Source of the DNA: Antitrichia curtipendula
Lineage: Eukaryota; Streptophyta; Bryopsida; Hypnales; Leucodontaceae
Assembly: GCA_951230915.1 (NCBI GenBank)
Contig: OX579636.1
Coordinates: forward strand, 42,473,912-42,537,911
Length of the DNA: 64,000 nucleotides
Direction of reading: 5' to 3'
Part shown: piece after piece, positions 24,773 to 38,041 of the stretch
How positions within the stretch are numbered: position 1 is the stretch's first letter
Layout of the letters: every line of letters begins with the position of its first letter
Program-made: the position numbers and the translations under genes
The notes under the pieces: generated by a model
What the model saw: the letters and a program-made list of their open reading frames with translations, nothing else
What the model was told of the DNA's origin: nothing
Database searches by the model: none

Positions 24773-27700
24773 CTACTTTCTCATTTGAGTGAAGAGGCTT
24801 TGAGCTGGAGGACTTGTGGTACCAAAAGCGGATTGTCCTGCCCCTCCAAAACCCCCACTCCCAATTGAATTCCCTCCAAAGGTTTGAAAACCTCCACCTC
24901 CAGTGACGCCAGAAAAACCTGCAAATCAAAGAGTCATTGACAAAAGTTGCAATTGAAATTTCTAATCCTAAATAATCGGATAGCAATTTAATATAATATT
25001 CTTTCTAGATTGTTCACAGCAAGTCTGACTGAAGAAAACAAGCTCAAAAATTTCAATGCACCAAACCCAAAATAGGTGTGGTGGTTTCTAAGATCCACAT
25101 GGAGCACTTTCATAAAATTGAATAAGGTCTGGAGCAAAGAACTAACCACCTCCAGATGCTCCCGCTGCTCCCGCAAAACCTCCCCCCGAGGCAGCACCAG
25201 CAAAACCACCTCCAGATGCTCCCGCTGCTCCCGCAAAACCTCCCCCCGAGGCAGCACCAGCAAAACCACCTCCAGTTGAAGCACTAGCAAACCCTCCTCC
25301 ACTGCCAGCATTGGCAAAACCACCTCCCATGCCAGCACTAGGGAAACCTCCTCCTGACGCAGCACTACCGAACCCTGAGCTTGGCGTGGAACCAAACGGG
25401 GTTGTCGACCCAAATCCCATTTGTCTTGTTTGACCAAATGTCCCCAGCGCACTTCCCAAGGCTTGCTGCCCAGGTCCAAGCTGAGATGGCTGCCCAAAAC
25501 CACCTGCTCCAGGCTGTCCAGGACTTCCAAACGCTGGACTAGTCCCTCCAGGGGTTGGGCCAAAAGGATTGCCGCTAGGAGGATTGGCTGTAGTACTTCC
25601 GAAGACTGATCCAAACGGACTAGCTCCAGACTGTGACGGTGAAGGGTTACCGAAACCAAATCCTCCACTCGACTGTGGAGGTGACTGAGCAGACGGCAAG
25701 CTGAACGACGGTGGTCTGAAAAGTTGACCCTGGGGTGATGAAGTACCAAATGCTGAAGATGTTGGTCGAATACCAAACGCTGAAGAGGTTGGTTGAGTAC
25801 CAAATACTGAAGAGGTTGGTTGCGTCCCAAATGCTGAAGAGGTTGGTTGAGTGCCGAATGCTGAAGAAGTTGGTTGAGTGCCGAATGCTGAAGAAGTTGG
25901 TTGAGTGCCGAATACCGAGGCAGTCTGTTGAGTACCAAATGCTGAAGAAGTTGATTGAGTTCCAAATGGGGCAAGATTTCCAAATAGATTGGTCTTCGGA
26001 GCTTGAGAGGGAGCAGGAGTTGATGACCCTAGCCCTAAACCTCCAAGATTAAACCCTCCTAGAGATGTTGTCCCTCCAGCCACCTGTTCTTCGTCCATGT
26101 CTTCCTCATCAGTGTCAGGAGTCGTAATCGGTGGCACACTGAAGGTAGCCGCTGGGGTGCTTGCAGCAGGGAAAACAAATGGAGTCTGGGAACTTGAAGA
26201 AGGGGTTGTACTAGGTGAGGAAGTTGGTGCGAACAGCATATTTCCCACAGGCGATGATGTAGTCTTGAGGTTCGGAGTGGAAGCAGGTACATTCAGCGAT
26301 GATGGTGGCAGACCACCTTGAGCTTGAGATACCAATAGATTTGATGGCGCAGCAACGGTAGTACTTGCCTGAGTGCCAAATAATGTAGACTTCGCAGCAG
26401 AAGAAGGTGCAACTGAAGATGGAGTAGGAATTGTTTGGTTTACAGTCGTACTAGAAGAAAGTTCAGGATTACCAGTTGCCTTGCCTACAGTACTCTGATT
26501 GGAAATAGTCTGAGCGGCAGGTGTGAGTGGCAGAGCCTGCTTCGCGTCATTTTTATGAGAGCCAGTATCACCTTCCCGTGAACCCGGCACTCTAGTCATG
26601 GGAGCAGTAAGGGTGAAGGAATTTGAGGACGGAGTAGTTGCATCTTGAATTGGCCCAGTCAATGACGATCGAGAAAATGAGCTGGAGGAAAATGAGGGAG
26701 TGCCAAATGAAGGAGTTCCGAATGACGGAGCCTTGAATCCAAAACCAGGTCTCTCATCCTTCCCACTGTCCACTAAGAACGTCGAATTGGGATCGACGCC
26801 AAACTTTGTACTCTCAATGGTCAGCTTTGTGGTAGACATACTTCCACTCATAGTAGTGGACCCAGCAGAGCCAAAAACAGGGCTTGGGGAACTTGAAAAT
26901 TTTGTACTTGAACCTGCAATTAAAGTCTCTGTTGTGCCCATGTTGCTTGCTGGCTTTCCTGAAGGTTCTAACGGAACAGTCGGTTTTGCCACTGATGGAG
27001 TAGCAAAAGCGAATGACGATGCAGCGTTGGAAGGATTGTTGATCGTAAACTTGAATACACTCGATGACGGAGCATTAGATGGGGAGGGACCAAATGGGGA
27101 TCCACTGGCAGCATTGGAGCTTGAGCTTAGAGCCGTGGTTTGTGTTGTTGTCGTCCTTCCAGGTGGTGGTCCAAACCTTGAGGCCATTGTTGGTACGGAC
27201 TTCTCAGCAAACGATGATGCATTCCTTGGAGCTGCCAGATTAAAAAAAGAAGTATATAAGAACTATTTTCTTGTTAAGCACAAATACACAAGGGCAAAAC
27301 AAACAGCAAGGAGACTCCGCAATCCAGATAGGTTGAATGAGAAACACACTACCTCATTCCGCCCTAAAAAATATACTAACGGCACCAGATAAACTTCATG
27401 TCAGTAAGTAAAGAACAAACGCCCAATCGAAGAGCAATGCTCTGCTGAAACTTGCCTGCCTACAAACAAACGAACATTTCTGAATTCCAGAAAGTATTTC
27501 ACTCATTTCAGGAATTAGATCTTACATGCTCTCTTTGAATCAGGTCGGTCGTCTCCTGACTGTTGTTCAAATAAGGTAGCAGATGACTGGGACCCCTGTA
27601 GACTTGAGATGGCCGAATTTGCTGAGAATCCACTAGAAATGGAAGGGCCCTTATTTTCAGGAGTAAATTGGGAAGGAGCAGGACTCGAAGTAGCTGAGCG

Positions 27701-30700
27701 TGTCTGACTTGATAAAACCCGCCTCACGTGTCGAGGAGGAGGGGCGGAACTCTCTTCGGAGGACTCCTACTTGCAAAAATAAAATAGAATGCTCACAATT
27801 TATTATCTAAGCTATCCCACTTGAATCGTGACATGACACAAGTAAAGCACGCAAAAGAAACTGATCTTGTCAAGCTTGACTGCGGAGCTTGAACGGAAAT
27901 GAACATCTATTTCACAAAATGAAACAAGAATTACCATCTCTTCGACTTAAATGGAGTAGCAGATTAGACCATAAATCAACAACGAAGTGCTTTGAAATGT
28001 TGGAGGATCGTAACTGAGCATAAACATTTCCAAGGAAATGGGAGATAATAAAATTAGAGGTTTTAAATGTCTTTTGTTCCTCAACAGCTTGAGAAGCAAC
28101 TAATTCAACGAAGACGTAGATTCCACTACTATTATTGAAAACCGGAAAGCAATACAAAAGAGATTAAGATTCTCGCTCCAACAGCCCCTAGTAGGAGGTC
28201 ATAGAACTTGGAAAAAGTTTCAAGACGCACCTGAAAAGACCTTTGACGGATATGTTTGACGAGCATATTGCTTGAAGTACTTGAAGGGTTTGGCTGCTGA
28301 GAGGGAGTGTGGTACGAGACTCGTTCAATCGTTGTCTTTGGAGAGGCTCCTCCTGCTAATGCTAAGGCTTTTTGAACCTGTCAGAGTACACATAGGTGAG
28401 AATTCCTCAAAAAAAGAAAGAAAATATTTGAAGCATGACGTACAACAGAAAATTCGAACCACCTGAGATCAGCATATGATCATAAATACACGAGCATCCA
28501 CCAAGGGTTGCAAGTCACTGATTTCAGCATTCCGCAAAGAAGAAATTGCACAACACGAGGTCAAAAGACGTGGGCAAGATGGAGTACTAATAACAAGCCC
28601 ATCGTCAGTTATAGACTTTCCAATTGAAAGCTAGACTCTGACTCAAGGTTGCAAGACACAATACCCCATCCATAGAGTCTCTTCTCCTCCTGGTAACTGA
28701 TGGAGCTCCAACTCCAGAGTCAGAGGGCATGGTTCGTCTTGGTGGAGTAGTGTGTATAGGCAGCCCCAACTCGGACTTTAAAACTGGAGAGTGGATTGAT
28801 TGTTGCCGAGCAAGAGGGCTAGCGGCTGCTCTGCTGAAAGATGGTCGACTTTGCATATGGAGGGTATCTTCCGAAGACAGACCAACAGATTTCATTATTT
28901 TTTGGGATGTTTGTGGTTGTGCCGATATATTCAACGCCTCCATTTGCTGAAACACCTGTTGAGAAAGACGATCTGCCGAGGAAAGAAGTCCGTTTACTGT
29001 GCTGTAAAGATTTTGTATAGACTGACTCCGCCTGTTCATGAACACAAAAATTGATAAATCTCCGGCAGAGGATGAAGATTTTCAAATGCTTTTCGAACTT
29101 GTATGGACGTGTGCACTATTATACTCAATAAAATCAATAAATAATACCCTCTGCAAATGATTCAAAAGTAGAACCAAAGCCCAGTGTGCAACTTTTCCCC
29201 TTGCATTACAAAGCGGCACCCGAGTATTAATACAAATAACGATTAGATAAATGCAAGCATAAAGTGTCATGTCAAATTATCTATTGCAGCAGAGATCTGT
29301 TTGAAGGTGACATATGCAACAAGTTCAAGAAATTCACTCTCCTGCTAGCCAAAGGTATCATAGTAACCTCAAGGCATAGAATGGAACATCCATACTTTGT
29401 GCACATCACAGTGATGATTCGACACACAAAGAATATACGTACCCCGTGCTTGACTGGCGGTTGAGATTATTCTTTCCATCTTTCAGACTAATAACACGCT
29501 TTCTGTTATCAAGTTCAAGGTGGTGAACATGCTCTTCCAATGCCGCAATTTGCTGCTTCAAAGCCTGCAGCACATCAAACGTAGACAGGATTAACTGTGA
29601 AATATCAGCAGAATTCACTGAAGTTCAAGATATCTAGAAGGTTATAGTTGGCGATATCAACAAATACCGATCTGCAAGCACTTTTTAATTGCTTGTGATA
29701 GGCAGTATCTCTTGAGTTGAGGAAGTACTCAGCAGAGTATGCTAAAAACTACCTGCTCTGATTTTGTTACGCGTTTTCGTTTGACGTCCAGATCTGGTGT
29801 CAATTTACGTCGACACCAGAGCTCTTGGTGTCGATTTTCTGCAGCTTGCTCTGCTAAGCTTTGCACATAGAGCCGCCATGCATCGACTGCTCGGTCATTC
29901 CATCATTACCTGGTGGTTGTGAGCATTCCATAACTGCTTGCTAATTTTATATCATAAGAACCCAGAGTGTAAAAAAGACGATCGGTATCACCTTACTACA
30001 GGCTTAGAGCAAGTATGCAATAATTGAACATTCTCCAGCCTGAAATTTTCAATTTGAGACAACCCTCACAGTCCTAAGTGCTTCATCAAAAGAAATAACT
30101 TGAACGGAATGGGTGAAGAACACGAAAGAGTTGACCAAGTCACGGAATTTAACCTTGCAAATTTTCATCACGCAGATTGTTAAGACTGTGTCTTTCTTCT
30201 TCAACCCGCTCCTACAGCAAGATAAAAAGAAAGTAAACGAGGATTACAATTCACTTATTTCCAAATAAAACAGGTAATATCCTTTGGCAGATTAATAGAC
30301 TATCTCCAAACCGGAAGGGCCAAAAATAAGACCTACAGAACCTTTGTGATTTGAAAAAAGAAGCAATAGTGAAATACCCAACTTGAGGATTAGTGACTCT
30401 ATACAGTGACATAAAACTTAGATGCTGAAATTTGACGAAACAGACCTTGACAGTCTTGCAGTTATCAGCAAGAGTCCGGATCCCCAACTCAAGCTCGTTA
30501 AGAGACTGCTTTGTAAAGCAAGGAGGTTGATTGGACGCAGTCCTCTGACCCCTTCCTTCAATGTAAGCCATTAGGTTGTCCACTTCATCAGCCATTTTTT
30601 TAATCTACAAAATAGAATATCCGTGGAAGTGAGTATCGAGTAAAGCTTCTCGATTCACCAACAGAAGCGGAAAGTTGGTTCCAAGTCATAGATGTCTGCA

Positions 30701-33700
30701 TAACTTTCATTCAGGATTTGGTAGGACGCGAATTGCGTCAAACAACTTTACCATGCAAGGATTTCGCAAAGAGATGCACATAGGATCCCAGAAGGAGGAT
30801 CTACACGAGAGTGGAAAATGACTCACAATACCAGAATCAAAGCTTACCTTCTCCAACTCAACAATGAACGCTTGTTCTGGTTCTGATACACCAGATTGCC
30901 TCGCTGAGGAAACAACAAGCGTTTTAGCCCCACTTGCAGGGATCTTCTGCGGTCCTGTTTGAGGACCTCGTTCCAGAGGAGATGGTTTCTGGGTTGAGGT
31001 CGGTGCTCTCGTACCTTTGTCATGACCTGCTTTGGCTATGAGTTTGTCAAAGCCAAAGCCAGATGATTGTTGAGGTCTAAGACTACCGGAGGATAGAGAG
31101 GCAGGAGTACCCATTGGCAGGAAGGATGAGGAAGATTGACTGCTGATACCTTTCTCGTTTCCTGCTTGACCAAATAAACCAAAGCCAGATGATTGTGAAG
31201 ATCTAAGACTGCCAGATGATAGAGAGGAAGATGAAGAGGGCTGAAAGGATGAGGAAGATTGACTGCTGGTACCTTTGTCGTTTCCTGCTTGACCAAATAA
31301 ACCAAAGCCAGATGATTGTGAAGATCTAAGACTGCCAGATGATAGAGCAGACGATAGAGAGGAAGATGAAGAGGGCTGAAAGGATGAGGTAAATTGACCA
31401 CTGCCTTTGTCATTTCCTGCCTGACCAAAAAGGCTCGGGCCTGAAGACTGTGAATGTTTGAGACTACTAGACGATTGAGATGGAAAAGGAGTGCTCTGAG
31501 GAAATGTTGTTGTTTGACTGCTAGGAGACTGCACTTGAGAAACACTCCTGGTCAGAGTCACAGGAAGTTGGGAAGTAGATCCTGTTTGCTGTATTTGATC
31601 GAGGCCAGATGGAGCGCTCTTCGCTGTGCTCAAAGAGTTGATGTTGCTGGATCCAGTTGATGCAAGACTACTCAGAGCTGAAGCACCTGGCGTTTGCAAA
31701 CTGGACACGAGTGAGGTATCTTTAGCCGATACAAAGCTGCTATCCTTCATCGATAAACTTTTCCTTTGAGTCTCTAACAACGATCCAAACCTGCCTGTTG
31801 CAAGAAGGGTACGCTTGAAGTTAAACGAATGAGCAGTAATCTTTTTGACTGCACTGTCTCACAAAGGACACAATTTCAAATTCCTGGTAATATCCTGAAA
31901 ATGTGCAGCTGAGAAACTAAAACAAAATGATGGTAGACCTTGTAAAGCACAGAAATCAAATATTGCGACAATCTATTCTCGTCAACTAACTTGAAACGAA
32001 AGAAAGAAGAAAAAAACCTTGAGATGGAAAGCGAGGGAGGACTTCATCATTGAGATTACCGTCATTCTCTCTATCTGTTTCACTTCCAGAAGATAATGAC
32101 CTTTCGTCTTCAATTCGCTCCTCAGCCTGTTTAATGCTCGCGTCTTGTGACCCAGGCGATTCTGCGTCGATAGGAACTGCTTGAGGAGTCATTGCAGGCA
32201 TGTCCACAGATGTATTTGATTTGACTTCAGCACGATTACTCTCTGGAAGGTTTGAAGGAGGAGATACCAAAGTTGCAGCAGATGCACTCTCGTCAAGCCT
32301 GCTACACGCTACTATTCGTCAGTAAGATGGGCCACTTTTCACAAAAAAACTATAAGAAATAAAAGCGATATTTCCCAATTTGAATAAACTCAGCAATTGC
32401 AAAAATTCGAGATGAGAAACGATCAATTCTGCGCTGTCCACTCACACACAAAACGACATTCAAACTATCACATGGCAAACCCCAAATGGAAGCGACGTCG
32501 TTCATTAGCAACATCAAATTCTCAGAATAGGAAAGAAACCCACCTAGCCACTGAAAAAAGGCTAAGCTTCCCTCCAAGCGATAAGCACATCAAGACTGGG
32601 CATGCAGGGAGATCCGTGTCTCCACTATCGTCACGTGGGTCCGTAACATGTAGTTCAGTAGTGGTCATACCAACAGCAAGTCCAAGTAGAACATTGTCAT
32701 CCCCATTCTCTGTCCTTGTAGACACCCATCAATTTGATTAATATAAGGCAGGAGTTTTGCAGCAAACATCGACTCATCTTGACATGTCCAACTGATACAA
32801 AAACTCATACGACTCAAAGTTTATCACCTTGGAGTTCTATGCGAGGAAGCCAAGTGTCATTGGTAAGCTCAATGCTGAGAGCTTCATGCTTCTTTTCCTC
32901 GGAAAACCAACCCAAAATGACTATGTGATCATCCACACTACGCCTGCTTGCCGCGATCGCCATCTCCCTAAAACACAGATAAATCCCACTTGTAAATTTA
33001 TGGTGCACACATAAAATTTGGAAAATTTTAACTGAAAAATAGATATATGTGTGTGTATGTACTACAGCCAAAGTATAGATGCTTATCATGGCAGATGCAG
33101 CTGACATGTCAGAGATCCGCAGCAATCAAATAATGAATCAAAGAGAGCTTCAGCCAAAAATTTATCCAATAAGCTACAACGTAGATAATTTGATGAATAC
33201 AGACCTGTTCTAGAAGAAGTTTTAACCTCTCAGACAAATTCCATCCACTCACCAAGGTTTTATGTACTCAGCGAGCATGTAGGGGCCACTTCCTGCCGGG
33301 ATAACCCTAGAATCAATAGAAGGAAAGGTATTATCGAAAACAACTCCTGAGATTGTCCCACCTTCCTGCGAGTAAAAGTCGGATATGATTTAGGTCAAGA
33401 CCAGGCAATCTCGTATTCAAGCAGCCGTCTGCAATATAGCTCTACATGCTTTGTTTAAAAAGAAAGAACTGAAGCAAGCTTAACCTTTGCAAGATCTCCG
33501 TCCCTGGAAGTCACTAGGATGAGAGGACACTCTTCCTCCTCTTCCTCCTCATTGGTTTGAGTATATGCTACCAGCATAGCATCAGGGCGAATCCATTGTA
33601 AACTTTCCCCTGTAAAGAGAAAAATCCAGTTAATGTACTAAGGACGAAGGATTAATGAACAGTGAGGTCACATTCCCATCTCAATCACACTGGCTCTTAC

Positions 33701-35606
33701 TAATAGCATGAGAGAAAACCCTCTAAGCAATGACTTCAGCACTATTTTCGAGCTGTTCGTCCTTTGCATGTCGTAATTTAAACTCCCTGCACGCTACAGA
33801 AAATTCAAGACTTCCTATAGGGATGAGCGTATTGTGAATTCATAGAACAAAGGCTGCCACCTTGCGGCCACCTCAATACACATAAATATCGAATTGTGAA
33901 TCCTTTCTAATCCTGAAAACGACATGACGTACTCAACCTGGAAATTACATCCTATCTGTAAACTGGGTTTGTGTGGGGAAATTAGTCACCAGAAAAGGGA
34001 AACATCAAAGCTTCCACTAGTAATCAATAGGTAAGCCTTATCTTTCAGCAATCCTTCATTACCTTATGAAAAGGATATCTCACGTTTTCAACTTGAAATT
34101 ACCTTGTAGATTCTCAGTTACATCACCAATTTCAGCAGGAAGGTTGAAGGTGTACTGTGATTCGAACTTGGAATTGCATATACAGACAGCACGCTCACTG
34201 GTTAAATATGATACGTGCTTTCCATCCGGACTCCATGACACTGCATCACAAAACAAAGCACAACAATTAAGCTCGCTATCTTCCCTCGAATTCAGGTTGA
34301 GCGAGACTACGAGTAGAAAAAATGACCAATTCAAATATAACATCCGCTAAAATAAAAAGGCGTGTGGATAAATGTTCAATTAGATATGGTAGATGTCTAT
34401 CATCCAAACAGTGAATCATGCCAAGGCCAATGCCTGTACATTACCTGCAATAACACCTTTGTCCACCACACGCGAAGGTGGTTGCCCAACACGTCCTGAA
34501 AAGAGATGGCCCTCTCTCGACAATAGGACATAGATTTCGTCATCGGCAGGACTCCATCTGAAATCTTTCACACGGCCTTCAGAAATATCCCTGGACTCCA
34601 GTGGAGTCTTGTCCAACTGCGTCATACAAAAGATTCATCTTGAGACAAAGAATCAAGACCTATTGGTGTACTTCTCTGCAATGCCGAACTTCTCCAAATG
34701 CGTGAAGACTATTATCTAGACAATATCTTGACGATCTCCTGCTGTTCTAATTTGGCCCAATATAAGGAGAACATCCAGGCAGAATGCAACAGGTTAAATT
34801 CCCGCAACGCCGGCGCAGACGTCAGGGTGAGGTCATTCAAAGATTACCTTACGGATGAGAGAAGGAACATCATAGAGGTGAACAGCCCGATCCCCGACAC
34901 ATGCAGCCAAAGTTAGCTCATCACTCGAAAGGTCCAAAATACGAACGCCAGATACTGGTACATTTAAGTAACAACCCTGTTGCGCCGTTTTATCATTAGA
35001 GTCATCCTTCGCTTGCTGTGCCACTTCAATGAGGCTCGACGTTTGCGTGACCACAAAACCTGCACCGAGAATTATTGATATCAGATTGATATTCAAGACA
35101 AATTTACTGATACATGTGCGCAGAGACAAAATGGAAACAGATAGTGCTCATCAGGCCTATAAAGTAAGAAAAGATAGAGCAATACAATTTTCCCGCCCTT
35201 GCGAGGTCACGCACAATTAGAGATGAAGTTGCCAATACCGAGCACACAGGCAATCAATTTTTCGCACATGAGAAGCGACTTCAGAAAAATTCAACGACAC
35301 CGAGCGGAATAATGTGAACCAAAACGCAGACGCAAAATTCAAAAGCAGAAATCAATCATGAAAAATCACACAAATCACATGGATGTCGATGAAAACCGAC
35401 TCGCACTTCCCCCAATGGACAAACAATGTTCTCTCACCAGCCGAGTGCACGAAGAAAGAAATGCCGAAGCGGTTGGAGACCGCCAGCCCTCGGACAGGCA
35501 CATTCGCATCGGTGAAAGCTTCCGATCCCTCGCTCAAAGGCAGGTCCACGCCAATCCGGCGAAACAGGATGTCCTTCGACTCCCGTCTGGCTTCCGTCGT
35601 CTCCAT
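24773..35606 (-). CDS. NUP214: nuclear pore complex protein NUP214 (19 exons, 1973 aa)
   Basis: NUP214 (LNO1 in Arabidopsis) sits on the cytoplasmic face of the nuclear pore and docks the mRNA-export helicase DBP5 and export receptors. Exons, 5' to 3' on this strand: 35606-35438, 35059-34848, 34616-34445, 34240-34103, 33609-33485, 33365-33253, 32967-32828, 32709-32544, 32298-32018, 31794-30848, 30604-30446, 30211-30154, ~29889-29753, 29564-29443, 29031-28665, 28377-28231, 27766-27526, 27231-25150, 24918-24773. They total 5922 bases with every phase consistent. Residues 1-~410 form the N-terminal beta-propeller ([40 protein letters not shown]). A Ser-rich region with FGQAG repeats follows, then coiled-coil segments ([36 protein letters not shown]) for NUP62/NUP88-type contacts. 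The last third is an FG domain (FGTQPTSSA repeats, then GGGF repeats), ending SLFTQMRK. It is slightly longer than the Arabidopsis protein as I recall it. The start used is the ATG at 35606. Confidence 0.93.
25151..25270 (-). repeat. two exact 60-bp tandem units at the 3' edge of NUP214 exon 18
   Basis: 25151-25210 and 25211-25270 are identical. Each encodes 20 residues of the Gly/Ala-rich GGGFAGAA type. Less similar GGGF units continue to about 25350. The intron 18 donor lies directly at the downstream end of the array. Confidence 0.95.
25738..25965 (-). repeat. 27-bp coding minisatellite, about 9 units of FGTQPTSSA
   Basis: Nine near-identical nine-residue FG units lie in tandem in NUP214 exon 18. 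Variation is confined mainly to wobble positions and to A/V at the ninth residue, which suggests recent unit turnover in the FG domain. Confidence 0.9.
31036..31440 (-). repeat. four ~40-residue tandem repeats with [11 protein letters not shown] core in NUP214
   Basis: In NUP214 exon 10 a unit built of [20 protein letters not shown] and a Ser-run repeats four times, with the last copy degenerate ([15 protein letters not shown]). It adds a small extra FG cluster between the propeller and the coiled coils. Confidence 0.85.
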
Positions 35607-37737
35607 GGCGCTCGCTGCCGCCACCTGCAAAGCCTCACACTACTCCGCCGTCCGTATTCGGCCTTAACATCTCCTCTCTTTGTCAGCACATGACCAAGGG
35701 CCGAATGAATCTCTCGTATGGATCACAGCAGCAACAGACCTTCGAGGAGGGCAAAACAGAGCCTGGCGATGGCGAGGGAGCTGTTGAAGGGTTTTAGCAT
35801 TCAACACATCGCTGTCGGTGTGAACGGCGTACATGGCAAGCTTAGTTCTCCCCAAAACCCATTCTCTAATCCCGTTCACACTTGCACTGGCTGTCGTAGA
35901 CTCTCTTCGGGAATTTTTATTTCAAGTCTTGTTGAGAAAGGTGCAAATTATCAAAACTTTAAAAATTCATAGATATTACATGTCATATTCGAAAATTCTA
36001 TTTTTTTTTATAAATTCATTATTTTCTATTACTAATACTATAAAAATAGTTTTTTAGAAAAAAAATGTCTTCAATTATGTTGAATTGCTTATATTGACAA
36101 TTTTAGGTGTTTCCATTGTAGCAACAATGAATAGCAAGATATTGGATATGATACAAGGGTCTACCCTCAAATTTAGATTTGTGATGCTCCAATATTTATT
36201 TGATATATATTATTTTTCTAATTTAAAAATATGCATATCATTATGACTAGATATCTTGTGCCATTGCCACAATATAATAAAATGAAAATAAAAGTAATTT
36301 TTTAATTTTTTAATTTATAAAAAATTCAAAATTCAATATATTTTTTGCGAAAGTTGGAACACTACAATAGGAAACAAAGTATGTGCATCCCTCCTCGCAA
36401 AGGGCTTTCAAACGGTATCAAAAATGTGACCGGAAACACTCAATTTTGGAAATCTCACCAAAATAAATAAAATATAAAAAATCTAACTTAGTATATAGAT
36501 ATTTGTTTGGTATATGGTGTTTTGATGTTTAACCTTGGAACACTAAACAGACCACAAACTAACTAAAGGTGACTTTTTGAGTGCCTATTGGATGAAAAAA
36601 TGCAATTTTTCATCTATTTCTTGAAAGAATTCCTTAGAATCGTGTATAAATTGGAAATTCACTAATGGTGTCATAGTTGATTTTGCTGTTGAAGATGATG
36701 CTTGATCCATTGCACACCTTGTAGTGTGGAGAGGCTTCTACTCCCTTCTTTTTGAGCTAAGTTTTAGCCATATACATGATCATATTTGAAATTAAATCCA
36801 ATTAATAAAATGCTCATCAAATCTAATTCTTCTAAAATTTGAAAAATCTTTAAATTCAATATTTTGTTGCAATTTGAACTTTGGGCCTATTGCCATGGTA
36901 AGTTGATTTTCTTGTTTTAGAATGACATGAATTTTGAATTGATATAAATTTTTTTTTATAAATCTGGATTTTAAAAAATTATGATTTATAGAAGACATGT
37001 GATTTTCATCATAGAAAAATAAATATATATAATTTCATGCATATGGACTTGCAAAATTGGAGCATACAATTGGTTTTTAAATTTGAAAAGCAATCATAGG
37101 CATGTCCTTTCAAGGTTAAATATACATATCCTTCCAAAAAAACAAAACTCTTTATTAACAAATAAACAAAGCAGCTTCTTCACCATTCAGTGTTTGAAGT
37201 TTTGTATACATCTACAAATGTTAATTCAACTAGTAGTATTCTATTCTGAAATGCACTTACTAGAGGATAGAATAAACCAAGGACATCATATAGCGTACAT
37301 GTTTTCAAAAATACCTTCAAATTCCATGATTTGGACGTCGTGAGTTGCAAGAAAACAAAGAAACATTTTTAAGTGATCTCCAAACTTTTAGAATAATGCT
37401 CAAGAAACTACACGGAAAAAATTATAAAAAATGACAAAGTCCAACAATACAAGATACGGTCGGATCTACATCTTCAACAACACATCAAACCGCCATGCAT
37501 ATAACAACTAGTCATATATGTACTAGACAACATGATGATTGAAGAACACTAAATAACACTATAAAAACTATTGTATGTTCATAACACTAAATCAGAATAT
37601 CCGATCAGCACTTTAGCCTTGTTGATGACAATATCTGCATCCTAAAGGCAATCCAAGGTCATTTTTCCATATGCCCTCACCAATCCTCCAATTCCTAATT
37701 TAGTTCCATCCAAAAACCTATATAACACCGACATCTA
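35607..37737. other. intergenic; NUP214 promoter then AT-rich sequence
   Basis: The first ~250 bases should carry the NUP214 leader and promoter. Beyond 35950 the sequence is very AT-rich with no gene. It contains an inverted copy of the dispersed repeat at about 36245-36425. Confidence 0.5.
36245..36425. repeat. dispersed repeat, copy B (inverted)
   Basis: Reverse-complemented, it gives TTTGATACC, CCCTTTGCGAGGAGGGATGC and AACTTTCGCAAAAAATAT in the order seen in copies A and C, and it shares GCCATTGCCACAATATAATA with the reverse of the copy C end. Confidence 0.5.
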
Positions 37738-37879
37738 CACTACAAGAAAATGGGGATATAAATGACTTGTCCACAATGACTGCATCAACAACAATGACTG
37801 CAAAATGACTATTTTGTAGTCATTGTTGTTGGTGCAGTCATTGTGGACAAGTCATTTTTACCCCCATTTTCTTGTAGTG
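37738..37879. mobile_element. CACTA-type MITE, 142 bp, TSD CTA
   Basis: Ends are CACTACAAGAAAATGGGG and its inverted counterpart CCCCATTTTCTTGTAGTG, with CTA directly outside each end (37735-37737 and 37880-37882). Inside, GACTTGTCCACAATGACTGCA is mirrored, so the element folds into one long stem. Terminal CACTA with a 3-bp target duplication defines the CACTA (En/Spm) superfamily. It has no coding capacity. Confidence 0.93.
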
Positions 37880-38041
37880 CTAATCAATAGGATAGTCTAG
37901 AAAACTGGAAGTATTCCGCTAAACTTCATCCTCTAGCCAACATGTCGGTAAAGAAAATAGAACAAGATACTAAATCAGGATTTTTGTTACTGATCTTTCA
38001 ATGTTACCAACAACAACTCATCTAGTTTGGTTGGACTTATT

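Noticed and set aside
25142..25360. Direct repeats with spacing reminiscent of a CRISPR array
   Set aside because: They are in-frame coding repeats of NUP214 in a plant nuclear genome.
24988..26052. Long frames on both strands under NUP214 exon 18
   Set aside because: They are frame shadows of the FG and GGGF coding repeats.
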